Assembly: GCF_003173775.1 (NCBI RefSeq)
Contig: NZ_CP029552.1
Location: 5,725,001 to 5,789,000, forward strand
DNA from: Methylobacterium sp. 17Sr1-1
GTDB taxonomy: Bacteria; Pseudomonadota; Alphaproteobacteria; Rhizobiales; Beijerinckiaceae
Length of the DNA stretch: 64,000 nt
Direction: 5' to 3'
Shown piece after piece: positions 44,729-55,276 of the stretch. Within the stretch, counting starts at the first letter, position 1. Every line of letters begins with the position of its first letter. A model generated the notes under the pieces. That model was not told the DNA's origin. It searched no databases and worked only from the letters and a program-made list of their open reading frames with translations. Made by a program: the position numbers and the translations under genes.

Positions 44729-45814
44729 TCAGGTCCGGGCCGGCGCGTCGATGGCGACGGCGCCGACCGGGCGCCACGGCGCGCCGCGGCCGGTCAGGCG
44801 GCGCTGGATGTCCTGCAACCCGAGATAGAGCGCCAGCTCCCGCCCGCGCAGGCCCGGTAGCGCCTTCGGGTCGAGGCCGGTCCAGGGCAGAAACGGGTTG
44901 CGGCGGATGTAGGTGTGCACCGTCACCCGCGTGCTCGCCCGCAGGCTCGGCGCCCGGGCGTGGAACCCGAACGTGTCGGCGATGACCAGGGTGTTGCCCG
45001 GCACCGCCACCCGCACCGGCGGGCCGTAGCCGAGCCCGGCGAGCTCCGCCTCGGTGATCCGGAACGAGCCTGCGGCGTGGTGCCCGTTGGCGGCGCCGCG
45101 GGCCGCGATGCTCTGCGCCCGCTCCCAGGCGAGGCGCTCCGGCGTCAGCCGGTGCGAGCCCGGCACGTAGGTGAAGGGCCCGTCCTCCTCGGCGACGTCG
45201 TGCAGGAAGAACCAGCCCTTGGTGGTGGCGTGGAAGGTGTCGGCGTGGAGCGCGGTCTGCGGATCGTTCGGCCCGTCGGGCTCGGCCAGCACCGTCTGGA
45301 GGTAGGTGACCGGCTCGCCGGCGCGCGAGGCGGCGTAGTGGGTCAGGGCCCGCAAGGCAGGGTGCTCGACCAACGCCCGCAGGTGCGGCAACTCCGCCAG
45401 GGCCCGCCCGCCGAGGGGCACCATCCGCTGCACCGCCTGGCCCTGCCGCAGCTCCCGCGCCTCGAAGGGGCGGCCGTAGATCTCGGCCTTCAGCGCCGCG
45501 AAGGCGTCCGGATCGAGGAAGTCGCGCTTGATCACGATGCCGTCGCGGTCGAAGGCGGTGCGGTCGGCCGGTTCGAGGCGATGGGCCATCCGGGCGCGCC
45601 GCTGCTCGGCCATGCGGGCGGCGAGCCGCACCCGCCCGGCATGGAGGCCGAGCCTGTTGAGGGCCGGGCTGCCGAGGATCGGGTTCTTGGCGAAGGACTT
45701 GTCGGCCCCGGCGACGCCCGCGAGCCAGAGCGGCGCCCGGACGGCCGCACCGAGGGCCCGCACCGCGCCGCGGGCGAGCGATGGGGCGGCGGGCGAGGTG
45801 GAGATGGACGACAT
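44729..45814 (-). CDS. Phytanoyl-CoA dioxygenase-family (PhyH) protein
   Basis: A 361-residue Fe(II)/2-oxoglutarate dioxygenase-like protein. The metal motif is HADTFH (HxD) about residue 200, YVPGSHRLTPERL follows, and the distal His is in DTFGFHARAPS with an Arg 9 residues on (RVTVHTY). FDRDGIVIKRDFLDPDAFAA near residue 95 is the family start. No signal peptide is present, though residues 10-45 are hydrophobic in part. ATG 45814 is used. It lies among capsule genes, so hydroxylation of a lipid or sugar precursor is a reasonable but unproven role. In S. meliloti-type rkp regions I do not recall this gene. Confidence 0.78.
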   Translation of the reverse strand: MSSISTSPAAPSLARGAVRALGAAVRAPLWLAGVAGADKSFAKNPILGSPALNRLGLHAGRVRLAARMAEQRRARMAHRLEPADRTAFDRDGIVIKRDFLDPDAFAALKAEIYGRPFEARELRQGQAVQRMVPLGGRALAELPHLRALVEHPALRALTHYAASRAGEPVTYLQTVLAEPDGPNDPQTALHADTFHATTKGWFFLHDVAEEDGPFTYVPGSHRLTPERLAWERAQSIAARGAANGHHAAGSFRITEAELAGLGYGPPVRVAVPGNTLVIADTFGFHARAPSLRASTRVTVHTYIRRNPFLPWTGLDPKALPGLRGRELALYLGLQDIQRRLTGRGAPWRPVGAVAIDAPART

Positions 45815-46143
45815 CGGGGCGGGTCCTTCCCGGATCCTGCACGCGGTCGCGCGCACCGCGCACGTCTCGGTGCGACGAGAGCGGTCTTGCTGCCGGTGCA
45901 ATTCGCACGCGCAAGCATTCTGTCCAGCCTGCATCCTGCAACGATGCAGCAACGCGAGGCCTGACGGCGAGAGATGCGCCGCTCTTCGCGACGGTTCACG
46001 CCCTCAGATCAGCACGGGCGCCGTCGATCTGGCTTTAACCTATGAAAATACGAGTATTGGACGACGCTAGGGCAGGATGAACAAACGAAAACGGGGCCGT
46101 TTCCGGCCCCGTCGCGATCGCCGATCGGATGTGTGTCGCGCGA
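45815..46143. other. 329-base gene-free gap
   Basis: Between two minus-strand genes. It should hold the promoter of the dioxygenase gene (AT-richer stretch around 45890-45960) and, at its right end, the kpsS terminator. No reading frame with protein-like composition was found. Confidence 0.5.
46085..46113 (-). terminator. Terminator of kpsS
   Basis: On the minus strand, ACGGGGCCGG / CCGGCCCCGT-type stem with an AAA loop (46091-46112) is followed by TTTTCGTTTG. It lies 31 bases after the kpsS stop and is a good factor-independent terminator. Confidence 0.75.
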
Positions 46144-47490
46144 TCAGGCGTTCTGCAGCGCCTCGATGCCCGGCAGGTCGTCGCCGGCCTCGGGGGCCGT
46201 GCGGGCCCGGGAGCGGACCTCGAGCCAGGCCCCCTGCGTGAGGTCGAGGCGGGAGGCCGTGGCCTCCACCGCGGCGGCCAGGCCTTCGCCCTTGTAGTAG
46301 ACGCCGCGGATCTGGATGTTGGCGACGATCGCCTTGATGAAGGCGTCCCACAGCTCGCGCCGGGGCGGCTCGGCCTTCGTCCAGAACGTCTCGAGGGCGC
46401 CCTGGTAGGTGAGGCCCTGGATGTCGTAGATCGCGGCGCCGAGCGTCATGGTCGGCTTGTTGGCGCGCATCGACCACAGGCCGACGGTGCTGTTGACCGT
46501 CACGACGCCGCGGCAACCCTCCAGCATCGCCCCGAGATCGCCGCCATCGACGAAGTCGACCCGGTCGGAGACGCCCCACTTCACCGCCGAGCGGCGCACG
46601 ATGCGCGCCCAGTTGCGGATGCCGGGATCGAGGGGGTGGATCTTGACCAGCAGGCGCGACTCGGCCGGCGCATGCTCGGAGAAGGAGCGGATCACCGCGT
46701 GGATCGGCGTCTTCAGGTCGAAGAACGGCGAGTAGGCGCGCAGCTGGAAGTCGTTCTCCATCTGCAGCGGCAGCACGTAGTAGGTCGTGCCGGCCTCGCG
46801 CAGGCGGCGCACCAGGGCGTCGCCCCGCGGGCCGGTGCGCTTGGCGCGCAGGATGTGCAGGCCGGTGCCCATGTAGACCAGGGCCGGATGGTGCACCTGG
46901 TGCGACTTGTAGCCGGGATAGAGCCACCAGAGCCAGTTGCTCATCAGGTGGTAGCCCATGTCCCACACGGCCTGGAGCCAGAAGCTGTCGCGGTAGCGCG
47001 GCACCAGATCGGGCTCGGGCGCCTTCGCGGCGAGCGCCATCACGGCCTCGGGGTCCTTCGGGAAGCAGCTGTCCCCCGACATGCCGTCGCGCTCCAGCGT
47101 GATCCAGTCCGGCCGCAGGTAGCCGAAATCCGTCACCGTGACGTTCAGGCCGCGGGCCTTGGCGGCGGCGATCGCGACCTTGTGGTAGTAGCGCTGCTCG
47201 CCGAGCAGCATCAGGTCGGTCACGCCCTCGCGGTCGATCAGGTCGGCGATGAAGGCCGGCCAGGTCTCGCGGGTGCCGCGGAAGTTCACGCCGCCCGCCC
47301 GGCGCCAGAACAGCCAGTCGCCGAAGCAGAGGTTGACCCTCAGGCAGCGGTGGCCCCGCGCCTCGAGGGCGTCGGCGACCCGGGCGAAGTACGGCGTGAC
47401 CGGACCCTGCAGGAACAGGAAGACCTGGCGGGCGCCCGGACGGACGGCCTGCCGGGCCGGTTCGACGTTTCGCGCGGGATCAGCTCTCAC
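46144..47490 (-). CDS. kpsS: KpsS-like capsule Kdo-transferase
   Basis: A 448-residue homologue of KpsS/LipB, which adds the first beta-Kdo to the lipid acceptor in group 2 capsule synthesis. Typical blocks are VFLFLQGPVTPYFARVADAL, CFGDWLFWR, LMLLGEQRYYHKVAIAAAKA, VTDFGYLRPDWITLE, LLVKIHPLDPGIRNW and VTVNSTVGLWSMRANKPTMT. The protein is cytoplasmic and membrane-associated. GTG 47490 is preferred because GAGG sits at the right distance; GTG 47496 is two codons upstream. It is divergent from the export lipoprotein gene across a 671-base gap, and transcription ends at the hairpin near 46091. Confidence 0.9.
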   Translation of the reverse strand: MRADPARNVEPARQAVRPGARQVFLFLQGPVTPYFARVADALEARGHRCLRVNLCFGDWLFWRRAGGVNFRGTRETWPAFIADLIDREGVTDLMLLGEQRYYHKVAIAAAKARGLNVTVTDFGYLRPDWITLERDGMSGDSCFPKDPEAVMALAAKAPEPDLVPRYRDSFWLQAVWDMGYHLMSNWLWWLYPGYKSHQVHHPALVYMGTGLHILRAKRTGPRGDALVRRLREAGTTYYVLPLQMENDFQLRAYSPFFDLKTPIHAVIRSFSEHAPAESRLLVKIHPLDPGIRNWARIVRRSAVKWGVSDRVDFVDGGDLGAMLEGCRGVVTVNSTVGLWSMRANKPTMTLGAAIYDIQGLTYQGALETFWTKAEPPRRELWDAFIKAIVANIQIRGVYYKGEGLAAAVEATASRLDLTQGAWLEVRSRARTAPEAGDDLPGIEALQNA

Positions 47491-48161
47491 GGGCACACCT
47501 CGAGTCTGGGCAGGAGCCGGCCACGGTCACCCGGCGGGATCCTGCGACGGTCAAGGCCCGAGCAGGCTGGAGCCAGCCTGTCCGGGACGGACATTCGGGG
47601 CGCGCGAGAGCCGCGCGCGAGCCGCTGACGACGCGGACAGTACCGGCCGATCCGGGGCGAACAATGGCAATCCTGCAACAGTCGGGAACAATCGCAGGGC
47701 CCTCGTCGCGCGGGGGCGGTGGACGCTGTCGCGGTCGTCCGACGGACGAATGCCGCCATAAGGCCTGCGATCTGGGCAGGAACGTGGACGGATCGGGTTT
47801 ATTCCCGGGATTCACAGTCCGTTACCGCACCACGTCGCCCCCACGCCACGGCGGGCGCCCGTACCGCCACGCTCGCGACGCATTTGCGGCCGACTTGCCC
47901 CGAGTTGCGGCCTCGCCGCGTGGGGCCGGTGCAACACCGGCGCCGCTTGTGCGCGCGGAGCGCACCGTTCATCGCTCCCGAGCACCCGAGATGGTAGGAA
48001 GGGGCGGCGAAGCGTGGCCGCTTTACGGCCGCGCCGGCGCGCGCTCGCCTTTCGGTGAGCGCCGCGAGCGATCGGGACGGGTGCCGGCGCGCCGGCATCG
48101 ACGGAGTGGAAGACCAAAGCGGGCCGTCGTGGACGGCCCGGCTGGTTTCGGAGGGTGGTGC
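47491..48161. promoter_or_regulatory. 671-base divergent region between kpsS and wza-like genes
   Basis: Unusually long for this gene-dense window. Frames through it are Arg/Pro/Ala-rich and start poorly, so no gene is called. It must contain promoters for kpsS (left) and the export gene (right, with GGAGGGTGG ribosome binding site at 48150). A regulatory RNA or long 5' leaders are possible but unsupported. Confidence 0.4.
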
Positions 48162-49394
48162 ATGGTGCGCGTCGGTATGCCAGCGGTCCTGGCGGCTGCT
48201 TGCCTCATCGGGGGATGCAGCAGCTTCCTGCCCGCGGCCGGCCCGACGGCGAGCGCGGTCGTGGAGGGCGCCGACGTCGCGACCGACCAGGGCCTGCTCG
48301 CCCGCTACGAACTCGTCGACGTCGATGCTGCGGTGGTCGAGGCCCTGCGCGGCCGCCCGCTCGACAGCCTGCTCGCCTCCTTCGGCGACCGCCGCCCCTC
48401 CGTACAGCCGGTGATCGGCGTCGGCGACGCCGTCACGGTGACGATCTGGGAGGCCGGCAGCGGCGGCCTGTTCTCCGGTCCCGCCATCGCCGACCGCTTC
48501 TCCACCGGCTCGAAATCCTCCAGCATCCCCGAGCAGATCGTGGCCCGGGACGGGACGATCTCGGTGCCGTATGCCGGCCGCATCAAGGTCGCGGGCCGGC
48601 GCGCGCCGGACGTGCAGACCCAGATCGAGCAGGAGCTCGCCGGCAAGGCGATCCAGCCGCAGGTGCTCGTCACCGTCAACTCGCCGCTCAGCACCAGCGT
48701 CACGGTGCTGGGCGAGGCGGCGGCGGCCGGCGGCGGCGCCCGCCTGGCGGCGGCCCGGAGCGGCCCGGTCTCCAACCTCGGCGGCGGCCGCGTGCCGCTG
48801 ACCGAGAAGGGCGACCGCCTGCTCGACGTCATCGCCACCGCGGGCGGCGTCTCGGCGCCGGTGAACGAGACCTTCGTGCGGCTGTCGCGCGGTTCCACCA
48901 CCGCGACGGTGCCGCTCACCGCCGTCGTCTCCAACCCGCGCGAAAACATCTTCCTGCGCCCGGGCGACACCCTCACCCTGGTGCGCGACCCCCAGACCTT
49001 CCTGGCCGTCGGCGCGACGGGAGCGAATTACGAGATCCCGTTCTCGGCCGAGGGCATCACGCTGGCCCAGGCGCTGGCCAAGTCCGGGGGCCTGCGCGAC
49101 TTCCAGGCCGATCCCGCCGGCGTGTTCATCTTCCGGTTCGAGCCGGCCTCGGTGGTGCGCCGCCTGCGCCCGGGCAGCGCGCTCCTGTCCTCGAACTTCG
49201 TGCCGGTGGTCTACCGGATCAACATGCGCGATCCCAACAGCCTGTTCGTCTCCCAGGCGTTCCGGATGCGCAACCGCGACCTTGTCTACGTCTCGAACGC
49301 GCCCTTCACCGAGGTCCAGAAGGTGCTCAGCGTGTTCTCCACCGTCACCTCGCCGATCGCCTCCGGCGCGTCGCTGTACTCCGCGACGCGGTAA
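48162..49394 (+). CDS. Wza/KpsD-type polysaccharide export lipoprotein
   Basis: A 410-residue outer-membrane polysaccharide export protein. Signal peptide with lipobox LIGGC puts the lipidated Cys at about residue 19. The Poly_export domain shows IGVGDAVTVTIWEAGSGGLF, RDGTISVPYAGRIKVAGRRA and VLVTVNSPLSTSVTVLGE; two SLBB-like repeats follow (LLDVIATAGGVSAPVNETFV and ITLAQALAKSGGLRDFQADP). The C-terminal helix (TEVQKVLSVFSTVTSPI) would cross the outer membrane as in Wza. ATG 48162 follows GGAGGGTGG. It provides the exit pore for the polymer; the inner-membrane ABC partner is elsewhere. Confidence 0.9.
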   Translation: MVRVGMPAVLAAACLIGGCSSFLPAAGPTASAVVEGADVATDQGLLARYELVDVDAAVVEALRGRPLDSLLASFGDRRPSVQPVIGVGDAVTVTIWEAGSGGLFSGPAIADRFSTGSKSSSIPEQIVARDGTISVPYAGRIKVAGRRAPDVQTQIEQELAGKAIQPQVLVTVNSPLSTSVTVLGEAAAAGGGARLAAARSGPVSNLGGGRVPLTEKGDRLLDVIATAGGVSAPVNETFVRLSRGSTTATVPLTAVVSNPRENIFLRPGDTLTLVRDPQTFLAVGATGANYEIPFSAEGITLAQALAKSGGLRDFQADPAGVFIFRFEPASVVRRLRPGSALLSSNFVPVVYRINMRDPNSLFVSQAFRMRNRDLVYVSNAPFTEVQKVLSVFSTVTSPIASGASLYSATR

Positions 49395-49416
49395 ACCGGG
49401 ACGGAACCGGAAACGA

Positions 49417-49446
49417 GAACGGGCCCCGCGGGGCCCGTTCTTCGTT
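49417..49446. terminator. Terminator after the export lipoprotein gene
   Basis: A perfect 24-base palindrome GAACGGGCCCCG / CGGGGCCCGTTC (49417-49440) followed by TTCGTT, 23 bases after the stop. It can serve both this gene and the convergent ettA gene. Confidence 0.75.
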
Positions 49447-49509
49447 CAAGTCTCGGCGAGGGAGGGCGGCGCCGAAGCGCTGCCCCGCCTTGCCGCCCCG
49501 TCCTGCCGC

Positions 49510-51162
<1,653 letters not shown>

Positions 51163-51363
51163 GGGCTGGTCCTTCCGGGGTTCGTGTCGCGCGGTCCCGA
51201 CCGGATTCGGGGCGGGCCGGGCGGATGATCGTGACGATGATCCGGCCCGACGGGCGCCGGCGCGGGCGGCCGCGCGTGGGAATTGGGAGTGCTCCCGCGC
51301 TTACCAGGGCCGCCGGGGGGGTGCAAGGCGGCCCGAGAGCACCCGCACCCGACGCGAGCGCCC

Positions 51364-51654
51364 TCATCCGAACGGGTTCTTCACCTCCGTCGTCGCCACC
51401 CGGACCTCGTCGGCCCGCTCGGGCAGGTCCTCCTCGTCCTCGAGGGCCGCCACGATCGCCGCCAGCGTCTTCTGCAAGGCCCGCGCCCGCTCCAGGCTCT
51501 CCCGGTCGCGGGCGAAATCGAGCGAACCGTGGAGCGCGATCCGGGCGCTGCCGTTCTCGAGGGTCAGGTCGCCGAGGGTCTGGACCGCGGCGTCGTCGGC
51601 GAAGGGGGTGAAGGCGGGCTTCGCGTGCGCGGGCAAGGGTGTCCTCTCAGACAT
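51364..51654 (-). CDS. Hypothetical protein, 96 aa
   Basis: A small protein with sequence LTLENGSARIALHGSLDFAR, DRESLERARALQKTLAAIVA, ALEDEEDLPERADEVRVATT. It appears to be a short beta hairpin followed by an amphipathic helix. Conserved proteins of this kind are common in Methylobacterium, but no function is known to me. ATG 51654 was chosen over TTG 51660; GAACTGAAACGAG-like sequence precedes. It begins 13 bases after the nuclease gene on the same strand, so the two may form an operon with the 84-residue protein. Confidence 0.65.
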   Translation of the reverse strand: MSERTPLPAHAKPAFTPFADDAAVQTLGDLTLENGSARIALHGSLDFARDRESLERARALQKTLAAIVAALEDEEDLPERADEVRVATTEVKNPFG

Positions 51655-51666
51655 GGGCAACTCGTT

Positions 51667-52581
51667 TCAGAACAGCGAGCGGAGGAAGTCGCGCCAGGCA
51701 CGGCGGGCGGCGCGGCGCAATTCGGCGGCGAGCCAGTCGAGGAAGCCGGGCTCGCGGCGGCTGCGCGGGCCGCCGGCATGGTCGTCGCGCCGCGGCTCGG
51801 GCAGCGCCATGGTGCGGCGGCGGACCGAATCCGGCAGGTCCGGAAAGGCGACGATGCCGCCGAGGCCTGCGAGCTGGTCGAGGGAGATCGCCTCCCAGGC
51901 CTCGCCCGGGGCGGCGTTGCGGGCGAGGTAGACCCCGGCCTCGCCGCGATTGGCATCGTAGACCGCCTTGAACAGCCGGGTCGGGATCAGCACCCGGCCG
52001 CGCAGCGACTGCACGCTCGTGCCCTCGAACAGCGGCCCGGTGACCACGAACAGATCGCCGCGCTCGACCGCGAGCGCCCGCACGCTGCTCTCGATTCCGG
52101 CCCAGAGCTGGCGGTTGAGGTCCGGGTTCTGCGGCACGATGTTGGCGAGGGTGAAGGATTCGGCTTGCGCGCTCGGGCTCGGCATGTCGCCGGAGGGGGC
52201 CATGTGGCCCCGGTCCCAGCCGCTGCCGGCGTAATCCGCGAGGTCGGCGCGCGCCGCCTCCGGCACTCCCGCCTCCTCGTGGAAGGCATCGACCCGGTCG
52301 ATCCGGCGCGCGGCCTCGACCCGCGCGGCGGTGAGGTGTTCGGCGGCGTAGAGCGGCGTGCGCGACAGGCCCGAATAGAGGACCGCGAAGGCCTTGTAGC
52401 ACAGGAGCGTGGTGTCGGCGGAGAGCCGTGGATTGGTCAGCGTCGGGAGCGTGCCGCCCGCGAAATGCTCCGGGCAGGTGCGCGCCAGGGCCGGCCCCGG
52501 CAGGAGTGCCGTCGATCCGATCAGCAGCAGGACGCCGGCAACCGGCGGTTTCAGTGCGCTGAAGGCGGCAACGCGGATCAC
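51667..52581 (-). CDS. Secreted DNA/RNA non-specific endonuclease (NucA/NucG type)
   Basis: A 304-residue nuclease with a signal peptide (residues 1-34, PPVAGVLLLIGSTALLPGPA). The beta-beta-alpha-metal active site is clear in GSGWDRGHMAPSGDM (about residues 119-133; catalytic His in DRGH) with metal Asn in NIVPQNPDLNRQLW. It should cut DNA and RNA in the periplasm or outside. The C-terminal tail is Arg-rich (RREPGFLDWLAAELRRAARR). ATG 52581 overlaps the stop of the upstream 84-residue gene (ATGA). Confidence 0.9.
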   Translation of the reverse strand: MIRVAAFSALKPPVAGVLLLIGSTALLPGPALARTCPEHFAGGTLPTLTNPRLSADTTLLCYKAFAVLYSGLSRTPLYAAEHLTAARVEAARRIDRVDAFHEEAGVPEAARADLADYAGSGWDRGHMAPSGDMPSPSAQAESFTLANIVPQNPDLNRQLWAGIESSVRALAVERGDLFVVTGPLFEGTSVQSLRGRVLIPTRLFKAVYDANRGEAGVYLARNAAPGEAWEAISLDQLAGLGGIVAFPDLPDSVRRRTMALPEPRRDDHAGGPRSRREPGFLDWLAAELRRAARRAWRDFLRSLF

Positions 52582-52832
52582 GCGCAGATCCGGACCCGCC
52601 GCGGGCCCTCGGGCGTCGGCCGCGAGCGCCAGGTACAGACGGGGATCCGGCGCCGCGCGACGGTGTCGCAGGTGCGGTCGGTGGGCCGGCAGACCGGCAG
52701 GTGCGGCAGCCAGGCGGGATCGAGGGCGGGGTAGAGCGGCACCGCCCGCGCCGGGCCGGGCGCTGCCAGGACACCCGAAGCCGCCAGCAGGAGGCCGAGG
52801 ACGAGCCCGCGCGCCGGTATCGACCGTCCCAT
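52578..52832 (-). CDS. Small secreted protein with four cysteines
   Basis: An 84-residue protein: signal peptide ([20 protein letters not shown]) and a short mature part with Cys in [18 protein letters not shown] and RVRICA, spaced to allow two disulfides. ATG 52832 follows AACGGAGGCCAG. Its stop overlaps the start of the nuclease gene, so the pair is translated together. Such a small Cys-rich periplasmic partner could protect against or assist the nuclease, but that is only a guess from coupling. Confidence 0.65.
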   Translation of the reverse strand: MGRSIPARGLVLGLLLAASGVLAAPGPARAVPLYPALDPAWLPHLPVCRPTDRTCDTVARRRIPVCTWRSRPTPEGPRRVRICA

Positions 52833-53100
52833 CTGGCCTCCGTTGAGGGGATGTGTCTTGAGCGGGACCGCTGAGGCGGTCACGTCGTGTCCAAGCATCC
52901 TAGCGCAATCCGGCGCAGCTGTCGCCGCGGCGCGAAGGATTCACGCCGGGTTCAGGATGTTCTTCGGAGTTGTTGGGCCACGCACAGCCGCAACCGTGAC
53001 GTTCGCGCGTCGCGCCATGGCGCGATCGGCCGCTTGCGGTATAACGGCCGCCATCTGCGGGGACTCCCGGCCGCGAGGCTCAGGCGGAGTCCGCCCTCGA

Positions 53101-55095
53101 ATGAGCGAGTGTCACGACTTGTCCGATCTGGTTCTTCCCCTCCTCGACCGCGTCCGCGAGCCGGCGGATCTCCGCCAGCTGCCCGAGAGCGACCTGACCC
53201 AGCTCGCCGCCGAGCTGCGCGCCGAGACCATCGACGCCGTCTCCGTCACCGGCGGCCATCTCGGCGCGGGCCTCGGCGTCGTCGAGCTCACCGTCGCCCT
53301 GCACTACGTCTTCAACACCCCCGACGACCGCATCATCTGGGATGTCGGCCACCAGGCCTACCCCCACAAGATCCTGACCGGCCGCCGCGACCGCATCCGC
53401 ACCCTGCGCCAGGGCGGCGGCCTCTCGGGCTTCACCAAGCGCGCCGAGAGCCCCTACGATCCCTTCGGCGCCGCCCACTCCTCCACCTCGATCTCCGCCG
53501 GCCTCGGTATGGCCATCGGCCGCGACCTCTCGGACGCCGCTGCGAAAGCCCGCGGCGAGACGCCGCCGCGCCGCAACGTGGTCGCGGTCATCGGCGACGG
53601 CTCGATCTCGGCCGGCATGGCCTACGAGGCGATGAACAACGCCGGCGCGCTGAAGAGCCGCCTCATCGTCATCCTCAACGACAACGACATGTCGATCGCG
53701 CCCCCCGTCGGCGCCATGTCGTCCTACCTCGCCCGCCTCGTCTCGGGCGACACGTATCGCTCGCTGCGCGACACCGCCAAGCAGTTCGGCCGGCTGTTGC
53801 CGAAGGCGATCTACGACACCGCGGCGCGCGCCGAGGAGTACGCCCGCGGCATCCTGGCCGGCGGCGGCACGATGTTCGAGGAGCTCGGCTTCCACTATGT
53901 CGGGCCGATCGACGGCCACAACCTCGACCACCTGCTCCCCGTCCTCAAGAACGTGCGCGACGCGCCCGACGGCCCGGTGCTGGTCCACGTCGTCACCCAG
54001 AAGGGCAAGGGCTACGCGCCCGCCGAGGCCGCGGCCGATCGCGGCCACGCGGTGGTGAAGTTCGACGTCGTCTCGGGCAAGCAGACCAAGGCCAAGCCCA
54101 ACGCCCCGGCCTATACCCGCGTGTTCGGCGAGAGCCTGATCAAGGCGGCGGACGCCGACGACAAGGTGGTGGCGATCACCGCCGCGATGCCGTCGGGCAC
54201 CGGCGTCGATCTGTTCGCCAAGGTTCATCCCGAGCGGACCTTCGACGTCGGCATCGCCGAGCAGCACGCGGTGACCTTCGCGGGTGGCCTGGCGACGGAA
54301 GGGTTCAAGCCGTTCTGCGCGATCTACTCGACGTTCCTGCAGCGCGGCTACGACCAGCTGGTGCACGACGTGGCGCTGCAGAACCTGCCCGTCCGCTTCG
54401 CCCTCGACCGGGCCGGTCTGGTGGGGGCGGACGGCGCGACGCATGCGGGCGCGTTCGACCTGGCCTATCTGTGCTGCCTGCCGAACATGACGGTGATGGC
54501 GGCGGCCGACGAGGCCGAGCTGGTGCACATGGTGGCGACCGCCCACGCGCACGATTCGGGTCCGATCGCGTTCCGCTACCCGCGGGGCGAGGGCGTCGGC
54601 GTCGAAATGCCCGAGACGGGCGAGGTGCTGCCGATCGGCAAGGGGCGGGTGATCCGGCGTCCGGAGGGCGCGCGGGTGGCGCTGCTGAGCCTGGGCACGC
54701 GCCTGGCGGAGGCCTTGAAGGCGGCGGAGCGTCTGGAGGCGGCCGGCATCGCCGTGACGGTGGCGGATGCGCGGTTCGCCAAGCCCCTGGACGAGGCGCT
54801 GATCCTGGACCTTGCGGCGAGCCACGAGGTTCTGGTGACCCTGGAAGAGGGGTCGGTGGGCGGCTTCGGGGCGATGGTGCTGCACCTGTTGTCGGGGCGC
54901 GGTGCGCTGGACGACGGGAAGGTGCGGGTTCGGACGCTGACGCTGCCGGATGCCTACCAGGATCACGACACGCCGGACCGGATGTACGCGGAGGCCGGTC
55001 TCGACGCGGCCTCGATCGTCAAGGTGGTGGAGGCGACCCTGCCGGCGCGGGAGGCCGCCGCGGCCGAGCGGGGCGGGCGCCTGCGCCTCGCCTGA
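53101..55095 (+). CDS. dxs: 1-deoxy-D-xylulose-5-phosphate synthase
   Basis: A 664-residue TPP enzyme that joins pyruvate and glyceraldehyde 3-phosphate, the entry step of the MEP isoprenoid pathway. Seen are [51 protein letters not shown], the TPP motif [18 protein letters not shown] with [12 protein letters not shown], then [15 protein letters not shown] and [18 protein letters not shown] in the transketolase domains. ATG 53101 gives the usual start and is followed by the conserved [20 protein letters not shown]. It lies 181 bases upstream of hpnA on the same strand, supplying precursors for hopanoids. Inverted repeats lie in that gap, so transcription may be partly separate. Confidence 0.96.
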   Translation: MSECHDLSDLVLPLLDRVREPADLRQLPESDLTQLAAELRAETIDAVSVTGGHLGAGLGVVELTVALHYVFNTPDDRIIWDVGHQAYPHKILTGRRDRIRTLRQGGGLSGFTKRAESPYDPFGAAHSSTSISAGLGMAIGRDLSDAAAKARGETPPRRNVVAVIGDGSISAGMAYEAMNNAGALKSRLIVILNDNDMSIAPPVGAMSSYLARLVSGDTYRSLRDTAKQFGRLLPKAIYDTAARAEEYARGILAGGGTMFEELGFHYVGPIDGHNLDHLLPVLKNVRDAPDGPVLVHVVTQKGKGYAPAEAAADRGHAVVKFDVVSGKQTKAKPNAPAYTRVFGESLIKAADADDKVVAITAAMPSGTGVDLFAKVHPERTFDVGIAEQHAVTFAGGLATEGFKPFCAIYSTFLQRGYDQLVHDVALQNLPVRFALDRAGLVGADGATHAGAFDLAYLCCLPNMTVMAAADEAELVHMVATAHAHDSGPIAFRYPRGEGVGVEMPETGEVLPIGKGRVIRRPEGARVALLSLGTRLAEALKAAERLEAAGIAVTVADARFAKPLDEALILDLAASHEVLVTLEEGSVGGFGAMVLHLLSGRGALDDGKVRVRTLTLPDAYQDHDTPDRMYAEAGLDAASIVKVVEATLPAREAAAAERGGRLRLA

Positions 55096-55276
55096 GGCCT
55101 GCCGCCGGGACCGGATCATCCCGGCATCAGGATGCTGATGCGCGGGCGGCACGCCCGCCCGCGATCGATCGCCCATGCCTTGCGGGCATGGCGCCGGGCT
55201 GGCAGAAGCGGCCCGGCTTCCCGACTTGTCACTGCCGGAGACTGGGCCCACCGCCCGAGCCGCCGAGAAGGAACGC

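Noticed and set aside
42501..45941. Minus-strand frame of 1,146 codons over kpsC and the oxygenase gene
   Set aside because: Low-complexity composition; the sense genes kpsC (plus) and PhyH-type (minus, other frame) explain the region.
47664..48161. N-terminal extension of the export lipoprotein, 166 codons
   Set aside because: The signal peptide and lipobox start at 48162 with a good ribosome binding site; the extension is Arg/Pro-rich.
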